Source: Enoplolaimus lenunculus (taxonomy: Eukaryota; Nematoda; Enoplea; Enoplida; Thoracostomopsidae). From it: a stretch of DNA of 64,000 nt. Shown here one piece after another: positions 23,197 to 34,287 of the stretch. Positions within the stretch are counted from its first letter, which is position 1; each line of letters starts with the position of its first letter. Where the stretch lies: the NCBI GenBank assembly GCA_030248215.1, contig JASANG010002823.1:1-64000 (forward strand). Reading direction: 5' to 3'. A program made the translations under genes and the position numbers. Below the pieces are notes generated by a model that did no database searches, was not told where the DNA came from, and worked only from the letters and a program-made list of their open reading frames with translations.

Positions 23197-26100
23197 CTAA
23201 GAGTCCAGCTTGCCGGCATCCCATTGGCCGTAACCACCACCGCTCGCGTATAAATCTCCAACCAAACGTTTCAACGGAACACTGCCAATGGTATCGCGAA
23301 AAAACATTCGTTCAATTGAATCCGGAGAAATAAGTTGAAGCCGATTAACGAATAAAGAAATTCTCGCCTGGCGTAAAGCACCGTTTCCAGTAGGCGCTTG
23401 CTTTAGTGCGATGTAGCGGTAGAGTGTTTCGGTGTATGTGTCGCAGACGGATTTGACTGAAAATTCGCAAAAAATAAACTGTTATTTTAGTTTAAAACTT
23501 CTTAAAATTAGTGACATTTTGCATTATTTCAAAATCGAAATTTGACAACCGACTGCTGAGGATATTTCTATGCAACTTAGCGATACAGAGCGTTGCGGCA
23601 TACTTTACTATACCGGACGTAGCCGCGTGTCGCCGCAAGCCCTGCAGTGAAAATCTCTTTAATTTTAGTGTAATTTTTTAATTCCTTGAAAAGCAAAATT
23701 TTACATTGATTGAGAGAATGTTTGCTTCGCAGTTAGCGATGTTCGTTTGTTTGAAAGCCGGTATGGCAGCTTAATAAACGGCGCCGCAGTTATTGGAAAA
23801 TCAAATTACATCTGTAAACAATGGCTTTTTTCACAACTCTACATAGATATATTGCAATTATAAGCAATTGGTGATAGGTCTTGTAACTTTCAAACCAGAT
23901 AAGCCAAGTCAAAAGAAAACGGTATATATTTTGCATGATATCTTCTTCGGTTGTGTCAGTTTCAAATTTTGCTAAATATAATAGCTCGCTTGAATGAGAA
24001 ATTGTTGTAAATGGGCATGAATGCTAATATTTTAACACTGGCCTGTGTTACTTTTAAAGGATTCCCATTTTCTGTAGCTTTCAAATTGAGTGAACTTAGT
24101 CCTTAGACTATCTCTTGTTTATGCTTAGGCATATCAGACGTAGTCTTTACGCCGAGACTTAAGTGTAGGAATACGCTTACCATTCATTTACGCCTCTAAA
24201 AGTAACATTGAACGTTGAACCAATCAAAATTAGCAGAGGCAAACATCTTACCTGATTGGTGCAAACAAATCGCTCGACTGCATGACAATTCCATTTGATC
24301 CATTTCCAGTAGTTTATAGCTTGCGAACAGTTGCGACAGTTCTTCGGTTTCAGTTTTTGTTCCACCTAAAACAACAACAGATTCATTTGTTGACGGGAAA
24401 ATTCTGCAATAACATATTCGTTTGGTGTGAATATCTTCAAATAATAATTCTCTCGCGCAGCTTGTATTGAAAATTGATATCAGTATAATACAAATTCTAG
24501 ATTCCCAGCATAAATTGCCCGAGAAAATATGTGATATTCAAAAAAACCAATGTTGTTTCGTTATCGCTGAAAAACGAGGAATTAACGAATAAAAGACTTA
24601 TTGAGCGAAGCGAAACTCCGAGCCAAGCTCGGAGTTTCGCGAAGCGTTTTATGTTTTGTACTTGAGGGTCGAAAGGTGGATGTCCGTCCGTCCGTCTGTC
24701 CGTCTGTCCGTCCGAAAAGAATCTCAGGAACGGCTGAACCTATTTTGACAAACTTTTTTTTGTTTGAAAGCCAATTATCCTGGGGTGTTAACCTCGCATT
24801 AGGGTTTTAAAATTTTAAGCCGTTTATTAGCTACAGGCTAATTTGCATAATTATTTAAGCCTAAATTAGGACTTTCCACAATATTTCACTAATTATTACA
24901 GTTAGAAGCAATCTACTTTTAGCATTAAAGGGTTTTTGGGTGCGAGGAATCTGCGTAGACTGTTTACAAACCTCCAACAAACATCCAAGACGGATAATTG
25001 AATAGTTAGCTAATAGCTAATTTGCATATTAGCTTAATTGACAAGACAAAACTAGGACTTTTTTTAATTATTTTCATAATTATTAGGGTTTACTGAAGAT
25101 TTTTGGGTGCGAAGAATCTGAATAAATTGTTTATAAACCTCCAAAACCGATAATTTAATAGTTAACTAATAACTAATTTGCATATTAGCTTAATTGACAG
25201 AACAAAATTATGACTTTTTAAATTATTCCAAAAATTATTAGAGTGGCTGAAGAGTTTTTGGGTGCGAGGAATTTGAATAAATAGTTTACAAACATCCGAA
25301 ACCGATAATTAAATAGTTAGCTAATAGCTAATTTGCCTATTAGCTTAATTGCTTACGTGCGTTCGAGCTTCGCTCAATAAATGTAGTCCCACTACGACTG
25401 GTTTACAGAATTTCTGCTTCAAGACAATTTAATTGAAGATCTTTCATTTGGAAATATTCTTACCTAAAACGTGCAGTGCATCAATCATTGCTTCTGTGAT
25501 CAGGTTCATTTGAAACGCGTTGAGCAAAAACAACGAGCACCACGAATCTTCGAGCAGTGATTGCTAAAAATACAAAAAAAATTCAAACTAAATTTAACAA
25601 AGAAGCCAATTTTTCAACTGAAAGACAAAATTTATCATGAGTTAGTGGTAAGTTTTCAATTTGATACAGCACGAAATAGCGTCTAAATATTAAACAATTA
25701 TGTGTAGACACCAGTAAAAAGGGCATTTACCCTAAACAGTGGGACCTGCATTATATAACGAAATAAATAATACGGACGCAAATAGAATTTTTGGGACCAT
25801 ATGAAGATCAGCGGCGGAACGTTTTTCTGCAGAACTGCAATGATAATTTTTAGTGCTAACAGCAAAGGTGTTTGCATAGAGCGCTTCTAGTAATCAGTTG
25901 AAGCTTCCGATTAGAGCAATCGAGACTTAACTTTTGTGCAGCAAAACGCGTTATAATAAATAGTTACTTGTTGAGATTTAGGCAAACTTATAAACGACGG
26001 AAGTGTTTTTGGCCAATGAATCGATGTGAACAACACTTGCGCTGCGCGTTCTTTGATCGTTTCCGTACTCAGTTTTGCCTGTAGAACAAAGCTAATAATT

Positions 26101-29100
26101 AAAAGCAAGCTTCCCACAACAATAATTTAAATTTAATTTGCCGTCTATTTTGCGACCTTACAACTTTTAAGCCATATGAACGCGGCTCGTGGTACTTCTA
26201 CGGGGAGATCCCGTTTTCTGGTGTGACTGCAAAAAAGTTGGCTGTAATTTTCAATCAGATTTTTGCGTAGGTTTAGACTTTAGGTTTACATTTTTTCAAC
26301 ACTTAGGTTTAAGCTTAGGAATATGCTTAAGATACGGCCCTAAAAAATAACATTTGGTCGTATGTTCTATAAGTAGGCTGAAAATGAAAATTTTCATTAA
26401 GTTTAATAATGTGGTTGCTAGACAGATTCAATGACGCTGTGAAATGTTCAGTTGACTTAAACTTGAAATGTAACGTTGAGTTAAGGTAACGTTTCCTGAC
26501 CAGGTACAATTTGGCAAACTTTATTATTTCAAAACAAACTGTCAACCGTTTTATAACTTAAGAGATTTCCGATTGCTAACTTAAACGTTCAAATTTGCTA
26601 TATTAAACACTTTGCTTACAAATAATTACTATTTTTTATATTTTCAAAGCAACATGTTTAATATAGTAAATTTGAAGGTTTAAGTTAGCAATCGGAAATA
26701 TCTTAAGTTACAAAACAGTTGGCATTTTGTTTTGAAATAATAAAGTTTGCCAAATTGTACCTCCTGGTCAGGAAACGTTCACTTATGCAGTTTGTGTGAA
26801 CTCGTCGTGAAAATAGGCATATACTTACCACACCAACTTCTGACGGAGTATCTGAAAACGTTGGCAGACCACCCAGTAACGCGTTGTGGCCGAACAGTAA
26901 ACTAGCCGAGTGATGAGTAACTAGCGGATTAACGAACGGAATGGGTGGAAAACACGGCAACGGAAACAAACTTGGTCCACCAAACAGGCCGTTTATCCCA
27001 GGTTGTGATCCGGCCGTTCCTGGAATCGATGGCAGGGGTGGTAAACCGCCGAATCCAGGCGTGGGCAATGCAGATCCTCTTGGAAGCGTAGGGAAACCAG
27101 TGCTAGAATCACGTGAACCAAACCAAAACGTAGGCATGGGGAATTGACCAAGTGGCGGGAATATTCCAGGCAAGGTTGTGGGAGGATGTGGGACGGTGGG
27201 AATATTAATTCCAGGAGTGAAGTTCGAGCCTGGCAATCCTGGTATTACACCGGTGGACTTATCAGTCTCAGGGTGGTAGCCTGATAAGCTACTCTCAGAT
27301 GGGGGGCTTGAGGTGGGGGTTATTGAAAGAGGTGGCGAACGGCTTTCCGTTGGGGAACTCTGTTGCTGTTGTTGCTGTTGGTGCTGCTGTTGTTGCTCTT
27401 GTTGTTCTTGTTGTTGAATTACAGACGACAGCGGTGACTCTACTGGGCCTCGATTAAGGTTTGGTGATTCGCCGGAACAACTAGATTTAACCGCGAGCAG
27501 TGACGTTTGACTTGGATTGGTTGTCGCAGACGTGCGTCGTGCCGCGCGACATTTTGCCGGTACGCATGCGTTAGTTTTAATCGGCGGCAACGATTGACGG
27601 TGCTGTTGTGAGAGTCCGCTGTTGAAATACTGCCGAAAACGATCTTTAGGGCGGCCTGGAGGTCCGGTGGAACAAAAGTACAGAGCCATTTGGCGACGAA
27701 GGGTTGAATTGCGAGGGCCACGTTCGTGTTGGACCGCTATAATTAATAACAAACATAGGGCATCATTCTGGTTTAAAATAAGTTTACCATAACTATCATC
27801 GATGAAATATCTGGCCAATGTTACTTTAAGGGGCGTAACAGTAGATTAAGCGTATTTCTAAGCCTAAGCCTAAGCGTTGCAAAAATGAATTCCTAAGCCT
27901 AAGCCGTTGCCTTTGCCTAAGCCTAAGCCTAAAGAAAAAATGTAATTTAGAATCTAAATCTACTGTTTTGTAGACCCACCAGAAACCTGGACGCCCCTCG
28001 CTCAAAATAACATGGGCCAAATATTTTAAACCGTTAAATATTGAGTCGAAACATTATATACCTATGGCTTAGGTGAAGCTCAATGATAGAACAATACTTA
28101 AGCCAAAGGCGTAGGATTGCACTTAAGTATGTGGTTTCCAAGCCTAAAGCTAAAATGGTAAATGTGAGGCAGTGTGCAAGAGCAGAAAATCAAATAAATT
28201 TCCGTTTTGTAGTGCAATAATGCTTCCTAAACTGAGTTTGAAACGACGAAAAATATTCAAATTTCTCAAATTTTCATCAAAAAAAATTATTTTTTAATCA
28301 CAATAAAAGTTCGCTAAAACTTCAAAAAAATCAAATATTTAAATATATTAATTAAATTGAACGGGGCAGATTGATCACGACAGGCGTACAAGAGCTCATA
28401 TATGCAAAAAAATTCAAAATCTATTTCTTTTGATGCAAGCCGAATTGCGAGGGGGAGGGAATCGAAAAGATTCCGAAAAAATAATTATTGATGATAAACG
28501 CAGAAAAAGTCGCTTACCATCTCGATTCATTCCAACTTGAATACATTTGCTCAGTCGACAAGAACGACACTGATTACGATGTGTTTTGTCAACTGGACAG
28601 CTGTTGTCTTGCGATGTTCCTTTTGCTTTGCAAACGTACTGCCTGTTGCGGCGAATTGAACGCTGAAAGTATTAACCCAGGTACCATTTCAGAGCAGTGA
28701 AGCGATAATCCGTACGGTTCGAACCTCGCTGCAAATGCAGCTCAGTGGTTAGAGCAGTGGACCGGTAGCACGTACGTTCCTGGTTCAAATCTCGCTGTAA
28801 ACGCAGTAATATTCATGTAAATGGTACTAAGTATTACATTTATAAACTAAAAACAAAATGATTTGATCTGTTAATTTCAACAATTATTGACGTTTTGAAA
28901 CTTTGCTAACAATTTTTTAGAAAATTTAATTTTAAAAATAGTTCAAAGGCAAACGAATTAAAATAAACTAACCTTGAAAAAACCAGCACATCCATCACAT
29001 GCGAATATTCCGTAATGTTTGCCAGACGAATGATCTTGACATACTTTGCAAGGAATATCCAGTAGGATACGTCCTGAAAAAAAAACTGCTAAATCTAGTA

Positions 29101-29961
29101 TTACTTTGAGGGACTGACCGTATGTTTGCGGGATTGTAACAGAGTAAAACATAAGTAAGCTTTAGATTATTTTTTTCGCTTAAGCTTTGACGAATTGGTT
29201 TTGGTTTATTTAATAGGCTTACCTATACTTACGCTGAGACTTCTTAAGGTAAAGCCTACAAATATGTTTATACTACTGTTACGCCTGAAAGTAATATTAG
29301 CCAATAAATGTAGGTATATAAGCACTTAAGCAACATTAAGCCCTTTTGCAAAATTTTGTTCAAGTAACCACCGAGTGATTTCGTATTTGAATTTCGAATT
29401 ACGAAACAAACTGTATATTCGATCTTTGTTAAATTTGGAGAATATTATTGCAAAATGCACAATAAAATAATTAATTTCAAAATATTTCCAAAAACGCATA
29501 AGATTTCGGCCCATGTAAACATAAAGGGCGGAACGTTTTTCCTAGCGGACTGCAATAAAGTAAGCTTAAGCTTTACAATAATTTATGGATTACGCTTAGG
29601 TTTCGGCTTAGGTATAAGCTTATTCTTACGCTTCGGCTTAGTTGTAGGAGTAGGTTTATGAAAATGGTTATACTACTGAGACAGCCCTTTTCTTTACAGT
29701 GGTCAAATTTTAATATGAAATATTTTAAGAATTTTCACTGTGTCAATTGTGAACATCAAAATTAATTCGGGCCAGTATCCATTCTTCGCAAATTTTAGCG
29801 TGCAAGTACTATACAGCAATAAACCTAAAAAATTTTTTACAAGAAAGTTCTTTTGTTGCAGAAAGTTTCAGTTTTCGAAATAAATATTCCATGGCGGAAT
29901 GAAATTAATTCAGAAGACACACAAAACACAAATACTTACCTTGTTTCAATTCTGTGCACAT
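23197..29961 (-). CDS. Nuclear receptor, NR2E group (tailless/TLX-like), 8 coding exons, 586 aa
   Basis: A transcription factor of the NR2E group, which in other animals represses or activates genes in brain and eye progenitors from the nucleus. Coding exons on the minus strand are 29961-29940, 29073-28973, 28662-28518, 27736-26829, 26078-25968, 25563-25464, 24365-24252 and 23456-23197. All seven introns are GT..AG, with phases 1,0,1,0,0,1,1, and the total is 1761 nt (587 codons). Residues 16-81 are the two-zinc-finger DNA-binding domain with P-box CDGCAGFFK. Residues 90-110 are the NR2E extension [17 protein letters not shown]. Residues 111-392 are a hinge with polyQ near 197-215, then Ser/Pro/Gly-rich sequence. 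Residues 393-586 are the ligand-binding domain, ending in helix 12 ([10 protein letters not shown]) plus a 15-residue tail. The start is the first Met after an in-frame TAA at 30015-30013, with A at -3. Fingers and extension closely match Drosophila tailless. The ligand-binding domain is more divergent. The gene looks intact. UTR limits and promoter were not found. Confidence 0.93.
24041..24212 (+). mobile_element. Family B miniature element in receptor intron 7
   Basis: GGCCTGTGTTACTTTTAAAG left end, CTTGTTTATGCTTAGGCATA core, and a right end TTTACGCCTCTAAAAGTAAC. It ends about 40 bases from exon 7, on the intron side of its donor. Confidence 0.75.
24598..25381 (+). mobile_element. Inverted-repeat element with internal tandem units, in receptor intron 6
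   Basis: Bounded by TTATTGAGCGAAGC (24598) and its complement GCTTCGCTCAATAA (ending near 25380). A CTCCGAGC..GCTCGGAG hairpin near 24616-24638 and a CCGTCCGTCCGTC run follow the left end. The rest is three units of about 150 bp with TTTTTGGGTGCGAGGAATCT, CAAACCTCCAA, GATAATTGAATAGTTAGCTA and TTTGCATATTAGCTTAATTG. No ORF of note (24601-24810 is low complexity). Probably a non-autonomous DNA transposon. The superfamily is not determined. Confidence 0.75.
26180..26354 (+). mobile_element. Family B-like miniature element in receptor intron 4
   Basis: GGCTCGTGGTACTTCTACGG, TTTTTTCAACACTTAGG, GGAATATGCTTAAGATACGG and CCCTAAAAAATAACATTTGG. Shares the left half of B and an A-like right half. Confidence 0.6.
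26487..26785. repeat. Intronic inverted repeat, arms about 130 bp
   Basis: The left arm begins GTAACGTTTCCTGACCAG and runs to TATTAAACACTTTG (about 26487-26615). Its reverse complement runs from CAACATGTTTAATATAG to CAGGAAACGTTCAC (about 26650-26785), more than 90% alike by eye. The loop of about 35 bases is AT-rich. It lies in receptor intron 4, 44 bases from the donor of exon 4, so the pre-mRNA would form a long near-perfect stem there. Confidence 0.9.
26829..27736 (-). other. Exon 4 of the NR2E gene: extension, polyQ and long hinge
   Basis: A single 908-nt exon. Its acceptor (ATTATAG) joins exon 3 to make the [12 protein letters not shown] junction, and its donor is GTG/GTAAGT. It encodes the NR2E extension, then a low-complexity hinge of about 280 residues: a basic, Ser-rich part, a Gln stretch interrupted by Glu and His, and a Pro/Gly/Phe-rich part with many PG, FP and GG pairs. 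It is longer than the hinge of vertebrate TLX. The open frame runs past the donor into the intron, but the splice site and the downstream ligand-binding exons show where the exon ends. Confidence 0.9.
27814..28020 (-). mobile_element. Family B miniature element in receptor intron 3
   Basis: GGCCAATGTTACTTTAAGGG at one end and TCAAAATAACATGGGCC at the other. Contains AACAGTAGATTAAGCG, CCTAAGCCTAAGCGTTGC, a run of CCTAAGC hexamers and GTAGACCCACCAGAAACCTG. Full length. Confidence 0.88.
28518..29073 (-). other. Exons 2 and 3 of the NR2E gene: DNA-binding domain
   Basis: Exon 2 (29073-28973) carries finger 1, with zinc cysteines at residues 16, 19, 33 and 36. Its donor follows the AAG of GFFK. 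Exon 3 (28662-28518) carries finger 2, with cysteines at residues 52, 63, 73 and 76, and ends in phase 1 inside the Ala codon of the NR2E extension. The D-box between Cys52 and Cys63 has ten residues ([10 protein letters not shown]). I recall seven in vertebrate TLX and in fly tailless. All eight zinc ligands are present, so the domain should fold. Confidence 0.93.
28705..28820 (+). repeat. tRNA-like SINE head in receptor intron 2
   Basis: GCTCAGTGGTTAGAGC forms a perfect D-arm with box A, and GGTTCAAATC is box B. The anticodon and T stems do not pair, so this is not a tRNA gene. The flank GTACGGTTCGAACCTCGCTG before it resembles the box B region, which suggests two heads in tandem, one truncated. 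The tail AATATTCATGTAA also follows the tRNA-like repeats at 63540-63640. Confidence 0.6.
29098..29312 (+). mobile_element. Family A miniature element in receptor intron 1
   Basis: TTTGCGGGATTGTAACAGAG, AGCTTTAGATTATTTTTTTC, TACTTACGCTGAGACTTC, TATGTTTATACTACTGTTAC and ATATTAGCC. The left terminus is degraded. Confidence 0.7.
29510..29706 (+). mobile_element. Family A miniature element in receptor intron 1
   Basis: GGCCCATGTAAACATAAAGG, GCGGAACGTTTTTCC, GACTGCAATAAAGTAAGCTT, several TTAGGTTTCGGC/TTACGC hexamers and GGTTATACTACTGAGACAGC. Full length, about 230 bases from exon 1. Confidence 0.82.
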
Positions 29962-30059
29962 TATCCGAACGTTTTGAACTGAATTACTAATATTTAGCTG
30001 GGACTTTGTATTTTAGTAAACATAAGATCAGTCTACAAAAACTAAATTAATATTATACA

Positions 30060-30123
30060 TAAAGATTTATGCTTAGGAATATGCTTATACTACTGTTACT
30101 GCCGTGTTCGATACATTGGCCAT
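30060..30123 (+). mobile_element. Family A fragment (right end)
   Basis: AGGAATATGCTTATACTACTGTT, then CATTGGCC. Only the right third is present, about 100 bases upstream of the receptor start codon, where 5' UTR or promoter would be expected. Confidence 0.7.
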
Positions 30124-30124
30124 A

Positions 30125-31735
30125 ATTTCGAACATAGTTCAATTCAAACGTTTATACTAATTTCACATTGAAAAGTGTGTCTCCTACTGAAAAATTATGG
30201 GTAAATGTTAAAACTATCACCCATACATAATGAGTGGATTATTAAAATCGACTAAAGATTTATTCTTAGGCGTAGGGAAACCTTTAGCATAAGCTTCAGC
30301 CTAAGCACCGGTCAAAGTCAAAGCCTATGGGAGGTACTTTTGCCTTCCATTAAATTAACACTAGTGGAAGGATGAATTAAACAAATATCAAATCGTGGAC
30401 CCAGAAGACCAAAATATTTCAAAAGTGAACAGAATGTGTGCGCATTAACCGAATCTCGCACTCCATTAATAGGTTAAAACTACAGTAATCTAAAGCTAAA
30501 AGTTACCTACTAAAACTTTTGGGGAAACGGACTACACTAAGTCAAACCGAGCCTATAAGGCGACCTATGACGACCGCTTTTACCTCGAAATATTTCCCAT
30601 CAAAACACTCAAGCCGCAGTGACAGTTTTCGGGCCAACAAAACAGCAAAAAGCCTAACCACAGAGTCGCACGAAACACTTGACCAAGGTTAGCTTTGTGG
30701 CGAAGAAATACCACTTAAATGCCCCGGTATCAAGAGCCAAATAATCACAAGTTTATACGAACCTTGTGGCGAGAAAAAGGCGCAAAATCATGAAGTCTTC
30801 AATCTGTCGCTTTTATATTTAATGAAAGTAAACGATGCCCTGCGGCCTGTGAGCCATGTAGAATCCAAAGTTTAAGTGAATATTGCACAGAAACAAATAT
30901 ATAAATATATACATATACATGTGTATATATGTATATATATCATGCAAAAAAGGGGGTATTGTATATATCATCCCTTCCAAAATTTTTTGAAAATTTGAAA
31001 AACATTTCCCTTAGAGTTCGACACTTGGTCGTTGTGCTCTCTGTTTCATACAATTTTCAAAAGCTATTATATTTTCCAGAAATAAAATCCTGCTTACGCC
31101 CCTGATCTGGTGCTGCTATACTCCAGAATAAAATAGGTTTGAGTTATATTTGATTTGTGTGATGGTAAGAAATCATTTAAACGGCAATAGTCACAACTTT
31201 AAAATCTAGTCAGTATTAAGACACTGATGCTCGGAAACTATATATATTGATTATTTAGGTTTCAAGTACACCTTGAAGGCATTCTAATCGCTAGCATGCC
31301 GTAAGCTTACGCTACCATTAGTCGTAGTTGAAATTAGTTTTAATATAACACTTTTCGATTTATTGAAGGTTAAATATTTCAAAGTTTGCGGCGGTAAAAT
31401 ATTACATTTTAAATGTTATTTAAATAGGAATTACGAAAAAATTAATATTTTATACTTTGAGGTCGACTTTCAAAAAATTATTTGGATCAGCAAATTTCTG
31501 AACTGCTTAAAGCAATTCAATACAACTTTTACAGTGAATCATGGCTGTTTCGCTAAAATATCAATTCACGTTTCCCGACTGTGGTGTCAATTACATTTTT
31601 CCCTTAACTATAGGGTAACTTTAGTTTGATTCGAGTAGCAGAAGTGGCTGACGGCAATAATTAGAGTTGGTATATGTGTAAGATTTGGCCATACCGGTAC
31701 CAAGTAAAGATAGCAATATCTTGAAAAAAGCGGTA
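30125..31735. other. Upstream side of the receptor gene, no clear feature
   Basis: AT-rich. Contains an alternating TATATACATATACATG palindrome at 30895-30945. I see no TATA box, CpG cluster or further exon that can be tied to the receptor gene. Confidence 0.4.
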
Positions 31736-31736
31736 A

Positions 31737-31877
31737 CGTAAAGATGAAGTGCGGATAATTTTTCTGTGGGACTAGAATAGAGTAAGCTTAAGCTTTAGAC
31801 TGATTTTTTGCTCGGCTTAGGCTTAGGCTTAGGAATATGCCTATAACACTGTCCTGCCCCTGTTCTGTACATTGGCC
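31737..31877 (+). mobile_element. Family A miniature element, short core
   Basis: GCGGATAATTTTTCTGTGGG, TAGAGTAAGCTTAAGCTTTAG, three TTAGGC hexamers in a row, then CACTGTCCTGCCCCTGTTC and ACATTGGCC. Confidence 0.8.
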
Positions 31878-34285
31878 AAAAAAGCTAACGACCTTCCGAT
31901 GCCGGTTAGAACTGAGCTGTTAATCGGTTGTGAATCCCCTGAATACACCAGTCAGCAGACACCAGCTTCTCAAAATCCGCAGCTGCCTACACGTCATAGT
32001 GGACCCTGTGACCCTTACAAATCCACTATTTCAACTACCCAAAACATGGAAAAAGGCAACTACCGATTCTAATATCTGAACGTTAATTTAGTCGCCCGAT
32101 ATTACTTGGGTTACGGTATTTTTAGTTTAAGGGCATTCTAAATGAGTGCTCCTAAAAGCTGGAAATCGTTCTATCAATACGGGATTGAATTGATAATTCT
32201 AATTCGAGCAGGCGTCCACTTAACGTGCGATTAAATTTAAAGCAGGGTTAATGCTGCAGATTGACCATATACGACACTAAGGTTTTAAATTGTGGTCAAC
32301 AACAAATTGGGTTTTCGAGTTACTTGAGACTTTTCCAACTGGAAAATTTCCACACAGCGGGGGGACAAAAAACTTGCAGATTATGAATTCTCCGAAAGTT
32401 GTCAAAAGTCTTAGATTTATGAGAATGCAGATTACTGCAGGGGGGGGGGGGGGGTGAAATTTGCTAAAGTTTAATATTGTTATTGGCAAACAAAATGTTT
32501 GATCGTCAGCAGATTTTTATTATCCAAACTTAAATTACAACACTACTTTGTAGTCAACTTTAGCTTGCTTCTGTATTTGAACCGCTGAAATCTGGCTGTT
32601 TCACATAGACTTAGATTTCGAAAAAAAGCTTACCTAAGCCTAAGCTTAAACCTTTCTCAAATGTTTAGTTGAGCCTAAAAGACTGAGCGTAATCATAAGT
32701 CTTAACTTGGAACGCGGAATAGTGTACAATAGCCATGGAATGTAAGAACGAATATTAAAGCTGTTTCTTCAAACACAAATTGTCGCCTCACAGACTAATA
32801 TAATCCATTTCACAGGTACTGAAGACTTTTAAATTTAGACACCATGGAGACATTAATTAATTCAGTCAAAATTAGTCTTCGAGTAATCGACTTTTTAATT
32901 GATTGTTTCTGAATAATAGCAATTAAAATTACTTAGCTAATACAAAATATTATGATGTCACTCGCATATGGTACAATAATTGGCTAAAATTTAGACAAAA
33001 TCCATCGTACAGATACACCCCTACTGCGAAAAGAAAATTAGAATTGGTATGAGTTGACTAACAATTTTTGGTAATTTACAATTTGAGAAATGACATACGC
33101 AGCATATACAGCATACGTGGTCTACATTCGAAACTGTTGTTTTACTTAAAGATTTCAACTTCATTTAAAGAGGTCCAACCAAGGATGATGGGAGTTTCTA
33201 AAATACTTTCTACACAAGCAAAATCAGGAATTCTGCAAGCCAAAAATGATCGTGGCAATGTTTCCTTCGACTTTTAGGTTAGTAGAGCCTACGGTTTTAG
33301 TTCTTTGGACTATACTGGACCCACGTATAATTATAATTCTGTAAATATGTAAAATGGTCTATCATAACCCCAATTTTTTTCAAAACATGAACCAGCTACA
33401 GATATACGCAGCATTAATATATGCAACTATCACAAATCTTGCATATTAACAGCAAGTTAAACGTCGCTTAGTCGTAGCGTAACTAAACTTATACTAAATT
33501 TCGGGTTGCCACAAAAATAACTCTCTTAAATCAAACTATATTAACATCTTCCGCCAAATATTAACATAAATGTAGTTACATTTTGTTCTTGATAACCAAG
33601 TATAGACAAATTTGCAAGCTTTGCCCACGCTAATAAATCTTTCAACACCTTCGATTTGTAAACGTAAACGCGACCCTCCCCACAACCAAGATTTAAATTG
33701 AATAATTTCAACAGCCCAAAGGTGATAAAATTAATTAATATGCTTTTGTCTGTTATTAATTGAGGTTGAAAATATGCAGTATGCAATTTCCAAAACGATA
33801 TGCAGTCTATACTAATCCACGCAAGTGGAATTAAATGAACACACGTGGTAATAATATTTGTTATCTTCATGTATACGAGAAGAGGGTGGGTACATAATGC
33901 ACGGACTAGGACGAGATTGCGTAAATTTGAATGTGAGATTGAAGAAACTGTGGATACAATTGGTTTGATTTAAAAAAATGAATTAGAATAATTGTTGCAC
34001 AGATTTCGCCAATTGGCTTACGTTTGAGAAGACGGAAAATATAAGAAGAAACGGTAAATAAACGATCGGAATTCATTATGGTTGGCTGATTTTGGAACAT
34101 ATCTAAAAATGGACAACGAACCTAGCAACATGAAACTAGTTTGACTGAACAGATCAATAAATAACCTCCTTTGTCAACAACTAAGCTGGCAAAATGAAAT
34201 TTTAAAAGGTATTAATAGATTTGACTTATGCCTTGATAGTTTATTAGCTGTGGTACGTAAAATGATTCTGTAAATAATCAAAGTT
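31878..34285. other. No recognisable gene
   Basis: AT-rich. Holds a G homopolymer near 32440-32453 and a 109-codon minus-strand frame (33541-33870) with no recognisable domain and AT-driven composition. CCTAAGCCTAAGC near 32635 is a trace of a family A or B core. Confidence 0.45.
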
Positions 34286-34287
34286 CA

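Larger units (their letters stand above)
23197..26078 (-). other. Exons 5-8 of the NR2E gene: ligand-binding domain
   Basis: Exon 5 (26078-25968, 37 codons) covers helix 3, with [13 protein letters not shown] and LPSFISLP. Exon 6 (25563-25464) covers helices 4-5, with [15 protein letters not shown]. Exon 7 (24365-24252) covers the helix 6-7 region, with [17 protein letters not shown]. Exon 8 (23456-23197) holds helices 8-12, with [19 protein letters not shown], matching the FFRKTIG block of TLX. The usual DQ after helix 3 reads SQ. The segment between helices 7 and 9 seems several residues shorter than in TLX. These exons were found by translating around candidate splice sites. Each fits its neighbours in phase. 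Confidence 0.9.

Noticed and set aside
24601-24810. 69-codon frame with [10 protein letters not shown]
   Set aside because: Translation of the CCGTC simple repeat inside a transposable element.
26941-27147. 68-codon Gly/Pro-rich plus-strand frame
   Set aside because: Antisense shadow of the receptor hinge exon.
33541-33870. 109-codon minus-strand frame
   Set aside because: Hydrophobic, AT-driven composition, no domain, no supported splice partners.
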